Below are positions 24,108 to 34,335 of a DNA stretch of 64,000 nucleotides, in pieces. The stretch's first letter is position 1. The number at the start of each line of letters is the position of its first letter. A program made the translations under genes and the position numbers. The DNA is from Apostichopus japonicus (lineage: Eukaryota; Echinodermata; Holothuroidea; Aspidochirotida; Stichopodidae). The stretch is from NCBI RefSeq assembly GCF_037975245.1, contig NC_092574.1, positions 27,140,713 to 27,204,712 on the forward strand, given 5' to 3'. The notes below the pieces were generated by a model. That model was not told the DNA's origin. It did not search any database and worked only from the letters and a program-made list of their open reading frames with translations.

Positions 24108-24311
24108 AAGTGTAGAACCTACACAAGACGGGACCCATGCCTGGTCTGCATAAATTTTTTCGCCAGCCCAGTGGCACTAGATAGACCAGTGGCTTACGAG
24201 TCTAAGAAGCAAACTTTAGGGCAGGCTGGACTTGATTCCTTAGGCCATCGGCGCCCCAGAAAAAGATATAGGAGAGACAAGAGAGAGAGAGAGAGGAGGA
24301 GGGAGAAGTAG

Positions 24312-25680
24312 TGAGAGAGGTGGAGGAAAGTGGCCAGGAGAGGGCCGAAGGAGAGTTGGAGAGAGAGAGAAAGAGTACCCCTAACGGTCCCGGCGACGTC
24401 CGGTTGATTACGGCCAGAGGGAAGGGCAGGAGCAAGGCTCCTGCCAAGAAAAGACCTCTTGAGAAGAGGCACGGCTCGGCCGGGCTAGAGGCAACGTCTC
24501 AGTCCGGGTCGCAGCAAAGAGTACCCCTAACGGTCCCGGCGACGTCCGGTTGATTACGGCCAGAGGGAAGGGCAGGAGCAAGGCTCCCGCCAAGAAAAGA
24601 CCTCTTGAGAAGAGGCACGGCTCGGCCGGGCTAGAGGCAACGTCTCAGTCCGGGTCGCAGCAAGAGAGACCCATGGAGCGCGGGCTACAGGCCACGGAGA
24701 GCTCGGGTCCGAGAGAGAGAGTACGACCGAGGGGTCGCTGAATCGGAGCCGGTCCCATAGCAGGCTCCGGGAGCCCGGGTCCGGCGAGAAAAAAAAAAAA
24801 AAAAAACCCACCGGAAAGGACAGAATGTCCGGGTCGAGGAGTACCGGCGTGGTGGTACCCGGCGTGGTACGCACACAGGTCCGGCGAGACCCCGGGTCCG
24901 GCGAGACTCGAAGGGAAGGCAGAACCGAGGTTTCATTCCAGATCCGAGACCGCCCCCGGAGCCGGGAACCAGAGCTATACAATCGACTGCTGGGTCCTCA
25001 GAGATTGGCTCCGGAGGGCCCGGGCCCGACGAGAACGGGGGCGCAGGGGCAGAAGCCCGGTCCGCAGATCTCCAAACAGGATCCAAAACTGGTCCCGAAT
25101 TCGGGAGCCTACGAGAGTAACAACATTTACAACTGCGACATTTACAATAACATTTACAACTACAACAACATTTACAACGAGATTAACAACTGCTAGGCCC
25201 CCAGAACGGGGTAGCAGGTGCAGAAGCCCGGCCCGCAGACCCCCTAACCGGAGCCGCGGCCGGTCCTGAGGCCGGGAACCGACGAGATTACCAATGCCGG
25301 GTCCCCAGAACGGGGTAGCAGGGGCAAGCTCCCAATCCGAAAAGAGAACCAGCCCCGAGCCAGGTTCCCACGGCATAGGGAGAAATACTTATCCCCAGAC
25401 ACCGAACAGACATCGGTGCCGAGGAGCGATCGCAACCCACGGCCAGCCCGGCCGCGACACCACGATCAATCCCAGACCAAAGAATGGAACCTGATTTGTT
25501 TCCCGGCAAGGACGACCTGGTTTGAAGAGCGTCGGTCAACCTGTCCGGCCTAGACGACGAGGTCGACCCCTAGATTTCGGGGTTACAGAGGACGGTTACT
25601 CCCGCTTCCCAGAATAGGGGGAGTGTCCCCCCCCCCCCCCCGGAACTAGCAGCTTGAGCGGCGACGACAGGTTCGAATCA
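24312..25680 (+). pseudogene. DIRS ORF1 GC-rich remainder with 146-bp duplication
   Basis: GC-rich, G/R/P/S-rich reading frames continue ORF1. A 146-bp unit (AAGAGTACCCCTAACGGTCC at 24371 and again at 24517) is duplicated head to tail. A long A tract (24789-24806) and frame changes break the frame. The composition contrasts strongly with the AT-rich surroundings. I recognise no domain beyond the basic, disordered character expected of a Gag-like protein. Confidence 0.4.
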
Positions 25681-26805
25681 TTTGCGGAAAAACACCGCTA
25701 CCACTACACATCCCAAATGTGTGTTTATTTATCGAGTACCTGCAGACACTCATGGGTCATATTCTCCTCGCTAATTATACTCCTCTCTAATCATAATTCA
25801 TCGCCATTTGCCTAGGTTAAAATCTTACCGGTGTTTAAAAACACTGTCGTTTAAAACACTGGTGAACCCACTTCCAGAACATGTTAAAATGCGTAAGACT
25901 GAGGGGTTTCAAATCGGTTTTCATGACGTACAGTATTCCGTTTACTTTAAAACCTTGGCAAACTGCTAGGAAGAGAACTTTCTCGAGACTTGGCAAAGTG
26001 CCAGGAAACATAACGCTCATAGATCCTTGGCAAACTGCCAGAAAAAAAAAAAGGTACAACGTGGCACATTTGTTAAGAGAGGAGGGGGGGCCAAGCAGTC
26101 ACCTGGCTTGACACGTGTAAGCTCAACTTTTACTGCAACGAGCTATCGACTACGTGAGCGATCCTATGGAATAAGCCTTTCTCCCTATTTCTTTGGTGAA
26201 TTACCAAGACAAACGCGTTAGTAAGTTGAAAAAGGGGTAGGATACAACCCCAGCAAGTTACAAGCGCGAACACGCTCCGAACATACAGCATGCGCTTCAT
26301 GAACAATGTTCGATGTTCCGACATCTTAAGCAGAGTTGCATTTCGTAGCACCTGATGGCCTAGTCTTGACTAGCCTAGGCGCTAGGTGGTTTCAATAGGA
26401 AGCTGGAAACCTTTACTGCACTACGAAATGGACACATCTCGACAGGAAGAGATTTCAGAAGTAACGGGTACGTTATCATAACATTCAATACGTGTTTTCT
26501 ACGTTAAATGTGGTGTTGATAAAACGTTGACATAAGATGTCTATGAGATATTACGTTATATTAATGTTATATTAATATCTTAACGGAAATTGTTTTGAAA
26601 TAATAGCCCCTAAAGGGTTTCGGTAACATATTTCTTACACCTCTAATAACGCTATCATAGCAAAAGACTAAACATTTAGTAACGCCTTTGTGTTTGCTGA
26701 GTAACTCCCTGGACTCCGTTAAACAGCCAGGATTTATGAGGTGGAATTTCTACAAACCCACCCTACACATCCCCTGTTGGGAGTTTGTTCCTGGTGAGTA
26801 GGGCT
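25681..26805. other. DIRS interior, no coding recognised
   Basis: Reverse transcriptase would be expected between here and 27.4 kb but no motif is seen. Three copies of a CTTGGCAAACTGCCAG-like sequence occur at about 25960, 25992 and 26025. Confidence 0.3.
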
Positions 26806-27050
26806 GTAGCTTAGTTAGCTCAGTGGTTAAACCCGGTGCCTTCCAATCAAAAGGTCCCCAAGATTAATGTATGTTGTCCAGTTACAGAGCTGTTGACAAT
26901 GCATAGTCATGGACATTAAATATGAATGTACGAGACTGACTTTGGTCAGCTTGCGGCTTTGATAAGCCAATGAGGCTTCTTCACAAGTTTCTACTTGCAG
27001 GATGATCTAAATTACATACACAAATACATACATATACTGTAGTTGTAAAA
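26806..27050 (+). mobile_element. tRNA-derived SINE-like sequence
   Basis: GCTTAGTTAGCTCAGTGGTT at 26811-26830 is a good Pol III A box of tRNA type. A decayed B box (AAGGTCCCCAAGATTA) follows about 25 bp later, then a non-tRNA body ending in A/T-rich repeats. Confidence 0.55.
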
Positions 27051-27114
27051 GCCACATAGCAGCTGTAGCATTGATTAAGACTCTGATGAAGCAAACTATC
27101 CATTCAGTACTCAA

Positions 27115-27350
27115 TTTTTGGAGAGCACTGTGGTCAAGCGGTGTAGGCAGTGTACTGGTGATCTAAGGCTTGCAGGTTTTAGTCCTGGCCAGATCATTCT
27201 GTTGTTTCCTTGGGCAAGGCACTTTATCTCCATTGTGTCTTTCCATCCAGGAGGGATTTCTCTCTGTTTAACAGGTTATTGTTGACCAGGGTAATATTGC
27301 TAGCGCCTCTGGCTTCGTTATCAATAGATAGGCCGGCGCAGTTCAACCCT
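27115..27350 (+). mobile_element. Second tRNA-derived SINE-like sequence
   Basis: GTGGTCAAGCGGTGTAGGC resembles the A-box half of a Leu/Ser-type tRNA. GCAGGTTTTAGTCCTGG is a B-box-like match. The body phrase CTTGGGCAAGGCACTTTATC is widespread in animal SINEs. It ends in ATT repeats (27351-27372). Confidence 0.65.
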
Positions 27351-27579
27351 CAATATTATTATTAATATTATTTTTCATGGAAAGAACCTCCATTAAACCT
27401 CCCTTCAGGGTACAGCTTAGGTCTACATCATCAAGGCATTACTTTTCTTCAGAGGTTTTCTGATTGCAACTGGTTGATAACTAAAGGGGTCATCAGCGGT
27501 ACTGTGGTACTGCAAGCAGTACTGCGAGTGCTGCTGTACTGCAGGCGCTATAACAAGGTCATCATACAGGCCACTGTCC

Positions 27580-28000
27580 TTGACTTCTTTAGCAGCATAT
27601 ACAGAGAAACCACTTTCCTGCACCACAGTGGCGTCAGCAGGGCAAAGGATCGGCCCCAACACTCTATTTGCAAAGATAACCAGGTTTCATGTACTTTCGC
27701 CTCTCAGGACTGTGGGGTTGGGGCTCTCTGGAGCCCTCCCAAGCACAAGTACAGGGCACTTTGATCACCATCCTCTCAGACAACACGATGGTGGTGGCAT
27801 ACTGTACAGTAGCTACATCAATAGACAGGGTGGCACCAGGGCAGAGAGTTTGTGCCGTCTGGCATGGGAGACCCTCACCACAGCTGCAGAATCTGGCATG
27901 GCCCTATGGGTCTCCCATATAGCCAGAAAGGAGAGTGTGAGGGCCGATGCCCAGGGGACAACTCTGCCCAGGGGACAACTCGACCCCGACGAGTAAACCC
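27580..28000 (+). pseudogene. DIRS RNase H remnant
   Basis: Split between two frames: ITILSDNTMVVAY (about 27755-27800), then YINRQGGTRAESLCRL and VSHIARKESVRADA (about 27818-27945). The combination of SDNTTVVAYINRQGGT-like and HI-x-GKENVRADALS-like motifs is typical of the RNase H of DIRS elements. A small insertion of about 15 bp between the two motifs causes the frame change. Confidence 0.75.
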
Positions 28001-28319
28001 TTCGCAAGGAATATGCGGTAGGTTTTTCCACATGTTCGGCATACCTCTGATAGACCCGTTTACGACAAAGGGCAACAATGGGCTGCCCATCTTTTGTAAC
28101 AGGAGGTCCCACCTGCAGCCTTCCACATAGCGCCAGGTCCCTGCCTTGAGACGGACCAGAGGTTTAAATTCTTCGCCCCCCCCCCCTTTGGCATGATCAG
28201 CCAGATACTGAGGAAGATTCGCAGCTCCAAGGGTAAATTCATCCTAGTGGCTCCCTCCAGACCCCGGGTCCCAGGCCGCAGGTCCAACACGCAGGCCCCA
28301 GACGGGGACGTCTGGTTTT

Positions 28320-29045
28320 CCAGACGACTCCACGCTGGGCATTAGCCCAGACATTGACCAGCTCACCAAAGGCATGGCTAATCGCCGTCCACGAGTCAGA
28401 CAGTTAGCCCCCTCTGCGGGGCTCTTAGCAGAGCTGCATGCCCTGGCAGGGCCGCTGTACGAATCAACGGGGAATGCTCCCCTGGCTGCTCTTACAAAGA
28501 AAACACTCTTCGTCATTGCGGTAGCGTCAGCGTGAAGGAGTTACCTCCAAGCCCTAACAACCAAACAGAACCACATCAGATTCGAGGGCCATGGGGCGAG
28601 GACGGTTCCAGACCCATCCCTTACTGCCAAGAACCGGGCCTTGACTTTCTTGCCCGGGGACATTTTCTTTCCGGAAATCAAAACCCTTTCATCAGTGGCT
28701 GAGGACAAGCGATGGTGCCCAGTCAGGGCACTGAAGTGGTACAGGACAGAGAAGTTGAGACAAACAACCTCCCTTTTCATCCTGCCACAACCACCTTAAA
28801 CAGCAGCCGCCAAGGATACCCTATCCCGATGGCTAGTAGAGATGATCCGCCCGTTCACGAGGGGGGGATACCCGGCCAAGAGATCACAACATCAGTGGGG
28901 CCTCGGCTTCCACAGCTCTCTCTGCCGGTATCCCGATACAGGACATCCTCAAGGTGGCAGCGTGGAAAACACAAACTACGTTCGTCGTCTGTTACTTACC
29001 TGACATTCTACACGCCGAGGCAGCTTTCGGTAGCGCGGTGATGCG
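28320..29045 (+). pseudogene. DIRS tyrosine recombinase remnant
   Basis: Recognised by conserved stretches: FVIAVASA before the catalytic-arginine position, HIRFEGHGARTVPDPSL, then EDKRWCPVRALKWY and finally ILKVAAWKTQTTFVVCYLPD (about 28945-29003), which carries the active-site tyrosine. The codon at 28533-28535, where the first catalytic arginine is expected (A-S-A-R-R), is TGA. The HxxR box reads HNIS. Together with frame changes near 28795 and 28880 this marks the enzyme as dead. Confidence 0.75.
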
Positions 29046-29104
29046 AGGTCCGGTTGGTACTTGGTCCCGCCCCTCGGGCCTCCCACCATCGGGCAGTGCC
29101 ACTC

Positions 29105-29203
29105 GGTGCTAAGGTTGTGAGGAGACAGGTAAGCGAGGAGCGAAGTAAATATTCCAAAACTTACTGGTTTGGATATTTACGAGTGACGAGCTTACCTGTC
29201 TCC
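29105..29203 (+). repeat. DIRS internal complementary region
   Basis: 29105-29150 is the reverse complement of the start of the left terminal repeat (22330 onward). 29151-29203 is the reverse complement of the end of the right terminal repeat (up to 29827). The junction AAGTAAAT/ATTCCAAAAC is what results from joining the two element ends. This is the template thought to guide DIRS circle formation. Confidence 0.88.
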
Positions 29204-29661
29204 ATTCCCGCCTCCCTCCCCCGAGGGGGTGGGACACAGCCGGACGGGGGAGCAGTGGTTCGACTAGGCTCACGACTCCGAGCACAACACCAGATAGACA
29301 GAGCCAACAACTACTAAGATTCACCGGCCAGGTCTATCGGTGAGGGTAACTTTGTACCCTGTGTTTTTCATATGCGTACTCACCTAAGTTGTCTTAGGGT
29401 TAGCAAGTGTTGGGCCTTTACAGGATGAGGCTCCTTGTTAGGAAAAAGGGGTAGTTTCGCCTGCAGGGCTCAGGAGAGTTCCCCCCTCCCTTACCCGCTG
29501 CGGCGGGGAGGATTACACTCTCCCTGCTAGGAAGGCATCAGTGCCTTTTGTTAAGGGCTCACCTTTGAGAAGTTTAGTCGACGGGAGTCCTTGGGGGTGG
29601 CCAGAGGATTCTGGCCACCCCTATTTCGGTGACCGTGAGGCCACTTTTAAGGAGTGGTCTC

Positions 29662-29827
29662 ATGAGTAGTGAGGAGTGACCGAGGGGGGGGGGGGTTCGG
29701 TCATAGAGGGCGCACAGTGTTATTATTTTACCAGGACTTTATAGGCACGGTAGAATGAGGTGCTAAGGTTGTGAGGAGACAGGTAAGCTCGTCACTCGTA
29801 AATATCCAAACCAGTAAGTTTTGGAAT
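29662..29827 (+). repeat. DIRS right inverted terminal repeat
   Basis: It begins ATGAGTAGTGAGGAGTGACC and ends AGTAAGTTTTGGAAT. It is inverse to the left repeat over its inner 140 bp, then has its own unique edge (GTCACTCGTAAATATCC onward). Confidence 0.85.
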
Positions 29828-32800
29828 ATCAGCTCCCTGGTGCGACGACCTTTGTATGGAAGCCAAAAGTTCTGAACTTGATATTTATCGGTCAACTATA
29901 TTGATGGAAGTGTGGAAGAAACTTGGCATTGACGTATACAAAAAAAAAAGCGGTCAAAATACGAAAATTACTGTTTTAATTGTGTGCGTGTGTGTATAAA
30001 CAGTAACCGTTTCAAATGACCATTCTGACGAAATTTACTAACCCAGCAAACGTTCTATTTGGCAGACTTTAACAGTTTTGAACAGATAGTAAATCCCTTC
30101 TAGCCATAATTTTGAGAATTTTCACGTTCTTCAAAATGGTATCAAGTTTGCAGAAACGTAATTTTCATCAGTTACCGTCTTAGGAAGCCGGTGAAATGTA
30201 TAAAAAGAAATATAACTCGCATTTTTGTTACAGTTTTACGAACTGTGAATGTTGTGAACGTGTTGTCCCTTCTACGCTTCCGTATCTGGCAGGTCGGACG
30301 TAATGTGTAGCAGTTCTAATTTCCAGGGGCAGGTGCTATGTTGTACTAGGAACTCTAATCATTGTTACGGATCCAATATTGTTGTAGCTGCAGAAAGGAA
30401 ACGTTACAGCTTCTGTCGCGCTGTTTGCGATGTATGCTTCGGTGTTCTTGAGAGGGGATTGGCGTCGTCCCTTCACGGTGGCTGTCACTCGATTCAACTA
30501 TATATCAATCAAAAGATCTTTCTATAAAGTATCGTGAGTACTTAACGTTCGTGTCAATGTAGGCTTGCCTAATAGAAACGTAGGCTACATTGATAACTGT
30601 ATGTGTTGGAATACTTGGAAAAGTAACCAATTTGTTATTGTAATAGGGTCAAAATGTGGTATTAGGGACAACGATTCTCCTGGTTTACTATGCAAATTGT
30701 CGTAAGTAGTGTTCTGTGATATGAGTGGTCATATGGAAAGGTGGCGATCATTTGATCCGTGCATAGTCGACCTCGGGCCTTAAGTGTGTGTTTTATACCT
30801 TCCAAAACGACCGTATCGCGATCTTTTGAAAAAAATCAATGTACCGATATCATTTACTGATATTGGCTAAAACAAATTACAGTAGTTTAAACATTTCTCT
30901 TTCATAATCTTTTAACCAATCATCATTAATCTGAACTTTACTGTATGTCGTTTTCCGATTAAAAAAGTTTAAATTTTTAGTCCAGTCGGATTTATGTGCT
31001 TGCATATTCGTTTATTTTACAAGGACGCTAACTTCAAACTACTCGAATTCTCAGACCGTTTGATCAAACTGCATGGCTAAACTTGCGCAACTAACTTCAA
31101 ATTCTGTTCTTTCATATTATATAAGCCTATTTCTGATTGGTTAATGTTCACTGTATGTCTTTTTTCCATCAAATGAAAGTTTCCGTTAGAAATTTTTCTT
31201 CGAAAACCTCTTTATAACGCCTCATTATTTATTCATGAGCTACGTCACGAATCAGCTTGTGTATCAACAACATTCTCACTGATGCTTCGTCCGACAATCG
31301 TATTGTGATTTCTGAGGTGAATTTCGAGATTTGTTAAGTAATATGCAATGAAATAAGATGACGACATTGCAATAAACATAAATTAACAAGTTGAGAATCC
31401 TATTTCATAGTTTCCTTTGAAATAGGATGAATATAGATAAATATATAAATTGCCCACGTAAACGTTTGTAGCGAACGTACAGGCCTACCGTGCTGTATGT
31501 ATTAATGCATATGGTTTCGTACAGTTAGGTTAACACTCGTATGTACGTAGGCTAAAGCTATTGTTAGGACTCTCACTGGTTGTTTGTTTGGATGATACCA
31601 CTGTAAGTGGGTAACTCTTTATATTGCTTTTACAACCAATTGATTTGTAACAAATGTTATTTTCTCAAGTTCGATTAAAATGTGTGCAGACAAATAAATG
31701 TATAAACACAACGTCATGTCTCAGTGTTCGTTTACATTCACTGCTATAATTATTTTAGCATCAATTCATTTAGAAACAAATACAATCCCCTTGCCGGTAA
31801 TGAAACAGTCCGCCTATCAATATGCATATTCATACCGGTGACTCATAACATCGGCGGATTTTAGTCTGTGTGGCTTTGTAGAGCAAGTGCTCTTTTATAG
31901 CCTAAACTTTTCCATATGCTGTTATTATGGTTCAGGAATCATATGCTTTGTTTCGAAGTTATACAGGATTATGTCCATATGTCATTGTGTATGAACGTAC
32001 CATTAAAAAGTAGGTGTGCAGTAGGTGAGTACGAAGTTACAGCAGAATATGGTTACAAACGAGTCATATACGTGAGTCATATATGTGCTAAAGGAATTGA
32101 AGACTCGCGCACATAGAATCTGACCTCAACTTATCAAACGAGGTGTAACAACAATGTTATAGACACTGTCCCAGTAGTCAATACTACAGTGTATACAACA
32201 GCACAAGTTGAAGAACGCATAAAGTACTGTTTTTCAACTATGTATAGTAGCCTACTGCGCGTGTTGTTATTTAGGGGATAAATACTAGGGGAACCGGTCT
32301 TAAATTTGATTTGAGACCGATGATGACGTCATCGAGGAGGCTGAGCGGACCGAGGCGATAGCCCCATTCATAAATGACCCTCACAAATGTTAGAAAACGG
32401 CATTTTTTCGCTAATTTTTGCTGATCTGTATTTAATTCTCCTTATGCCTCCCTTGATCTTTTTCCTGAATGACGTAATAGTCACCTCTTGTAAAACAGCA
32501 TTTTCTTCCGACGAACATTAAGAGTGAAAAAATACGAATGAAGCAGTGTCGTTTGATCTTAAATTTTTGTAGTTTAATCAATTCAAACACTGAAAAATTG
32601 TTCGACAGGTTTGTACTTGTAGTAACCGCAGTGTTATTGCGAGTCTGAAAGATCGCTAGGCCTAGTCCCTAGGCCATGTCGTTACTGCTAGTAGTAGTAG
32701 TGCTAACGTTATTGTTAGGCTTAGCGACAAGGTTTCTTCTGTTAGTGTCAACATTGGACGCTTTACGCTTCGGTTCTTCGTTGAAGTACCTCGATAAGCT

Positions 32801-33607
32801 TGCTGACATTGACCTTTTTTTGTGCTGTTGAGGAGTCTGTGCAGTAAGAGCGGATACTTGCTTCGCAGCGGTGGCCACTCAAAGTTGATATGTACGTACA
32901 GTGTGTATTGGGACTCGGTGTGTGTGAAAACATATACAGTACTACTGCTGTAACCAATTGCAAGTAGGCTATATATACTGTACAGTATTCTTTTGCAATT
33001 TGGAGCATTCCTTTGCCCATAAACATATTTGCATATACTCATGGCAACGTTACACCATGTCTTCATTTCTTTTAATTATGACTTCATGATTGCCACGGCA
33101 ACAAACCAGTGTTTGTCTAACATTTCGATCCTGAAGCAATTCTCCTCTCTATACACTCGACCAGTCTCGAATCGCATTCGAGACTGGTCCAGTATACAGA
33201 AAGTTGGTTTAGGCATTTATGAATTCGCAATTCACAGTTTTACTGAACACTATTCTAAAAAAGGCAGATAGACAGAAAAACTTCGTATTGTAAGAGAACC
33301 GATATCGCTTGACTTAGGCAGTCAACGGTTCCAACAGTGATGCAAAAGAATAGTTTATTTATATTTTAGAGTAATACTAACGCTCATGACCAACCTTTCC
33401 CTCTGGAACGGCATAAAACTCAATCTACAGCAGTCGAGGGGTTTGTTTACAAGAACTCTATTGACGGAGCTGAAGTTAGATATAACAACACCAACCCAAC
33501 GTACCTTCGTTGCTCAAGAAGTACTACGGTAGTTTATACCCGCCAGAATGCTGAAGTAGATGATTTTGCGTAGTAGTAAGTTGAGTCTCGTCTATCCGAC
33601 ATGCTCA
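29828..33607. other. Gene-poor AT-rich stretch
   Basis: No gene is supported. A 74-codon frame with eight cysteines (30303-30527) and a 134-codon minus frame (32662-33066) have no recognisable domain or splice context. GATGACGTCATC (about 32320) is a palindromic CRE-like sequence without a linked gene. A 31-bp perfect palindrome sits at 33159-33189. Confidence 0.35.
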
Positions 33608-34335
33608 GTGATTAACCTCCGCCACGTATCACAAGGAAAAAGTGATGAGGATAATGATGTATGTAGTCCCTTTAATATTTGGCATGTGCCCTAAAACGTG
33701 GAAGAATCTATAATTACACATAATGATTTTCCATGTCCACAAACAACATGCTCAGCATCTGGGTGAACGACGTATTGCGAGAGAATTCATTATAGCTGTT
33801 TACAGACGAGAGCGTATATGAATATGAAATGTCCATGTTTGTGACTGAATATCTTCCCAAAACTTCAAACAAAAACATTACATATTTCTCGGGTTGAAAA
33901 ATCGCGTTGCCATTTTGCCTGAGATGAATGCAACGGGTAGAATTTAGTCAAATGTCACCCTAGACATTAAATGGTATTTGTTTGTTTCTCTATCTATTGA
34001 CATCAATGCACATACTAATGCGTCAACCTTTTTGAATATCAGTTCAGCCCTCCACCCCCCACACACACATTTTGTCCATTCCTCTGCGCCCTCCACCCCC
34101 CCAAAACCCCACACACAAACACACATTTTGTCCGTTCCGTATGGGCTTGGGGGCAGACGGGCAACATTGATACTGCAGGGTTTGCCAAACAGCTTTCACA
34201 AAAGGCTTCCCATTAGATGAGTGGATCAACGGAATATATCAATGGTCTAAGTGCGTGCAGGTGTGTACCGCATTGGATTTATCAGGTATTGAATTTATTC
34301 AATCGTATATCTTAAGCTTAGCATTGAACCCTTAG
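33608..34335 (+). repeat. Left arm of large inverted repeat
   Basis: This arm is inverse to 37966-38945. Matching landmarks include ATTGCGAGAGAATTCATTA versus its complement at about 38775, the CACACATTTTGTCC minisatellite unit (about 1.5 copies here), and TTAGATGAGTGGATCAAC at the inner end. The arms are diverged by indels and by the copy number of the minisatellite. Confidence 0.75.

Larger units (their letters stand above)
22982..24311 (+). pseudogene. DIRS ORF1 N-terminal part, interrupted by hAT-like insertion
   Basis: An ATG at 22982 opens a frame with the Cys-containing stretch HDLCPKC. The frame is cut at 23034 by the inserted composite hAT-like element. Beyond 24107 it resumes with RTYTRRDPCLVC, so CPKC and CLVC were originally neighbours and would form a four-cysteine, probably zinc-binding, unit. 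A basic, arginine-rich stretch follows (about 24240-24310). ORF1 of DIRS elements often begins with such a Cys-rich unit; its role is presumed Gag-like. Confidence 0.55.
22330..29827 (+). mobile_element. Degenerate DIRS-type tyrosine-recombinase retrotransposon
   Basis: This is a 7.5-kb element recognised from its architecture and coding remnants. A left terminal repeat (22330-22473) is almost perfectly inverse to a right terminal repeat (29662-29827) over about 140 bp. Near the right end, an internal complementary region (29105-29203) is the reverse complement of the outer edge of the left repeat followed by that of the right repeat, which is the DIRS signature. Remnants in order are an ORF1 with a Cys-rich N-terminus (from 22982), a DIRS-type RNase H (about 27690-28000), and a tyrosine recombinase (about 28320-29040). 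Reverse transcriptase is missing; two SINE-like sequences occupy that region. Frames are broken by stops and indels, so the copy is inactive. A composite hAT-like element (23035-24107) sits inside ORF1. Confidence 0.88.

Noticed and set aside
23791-24108. Open frames across the composite hAT-like element
   Set aside because: The element is non-autonomous, and the frames end at G/C runs and do not resemble transposase.
30303-30527. 74-codon frame with many cysteines, possible small secreted peptide
   Set aside because: No signal peptide or recognisable spacing, and no splice or promoter support.
32300-32350. CRE-like palindrome GATGACGTCATC as a promoter
   Set aside because: No gene start can be tied to it.
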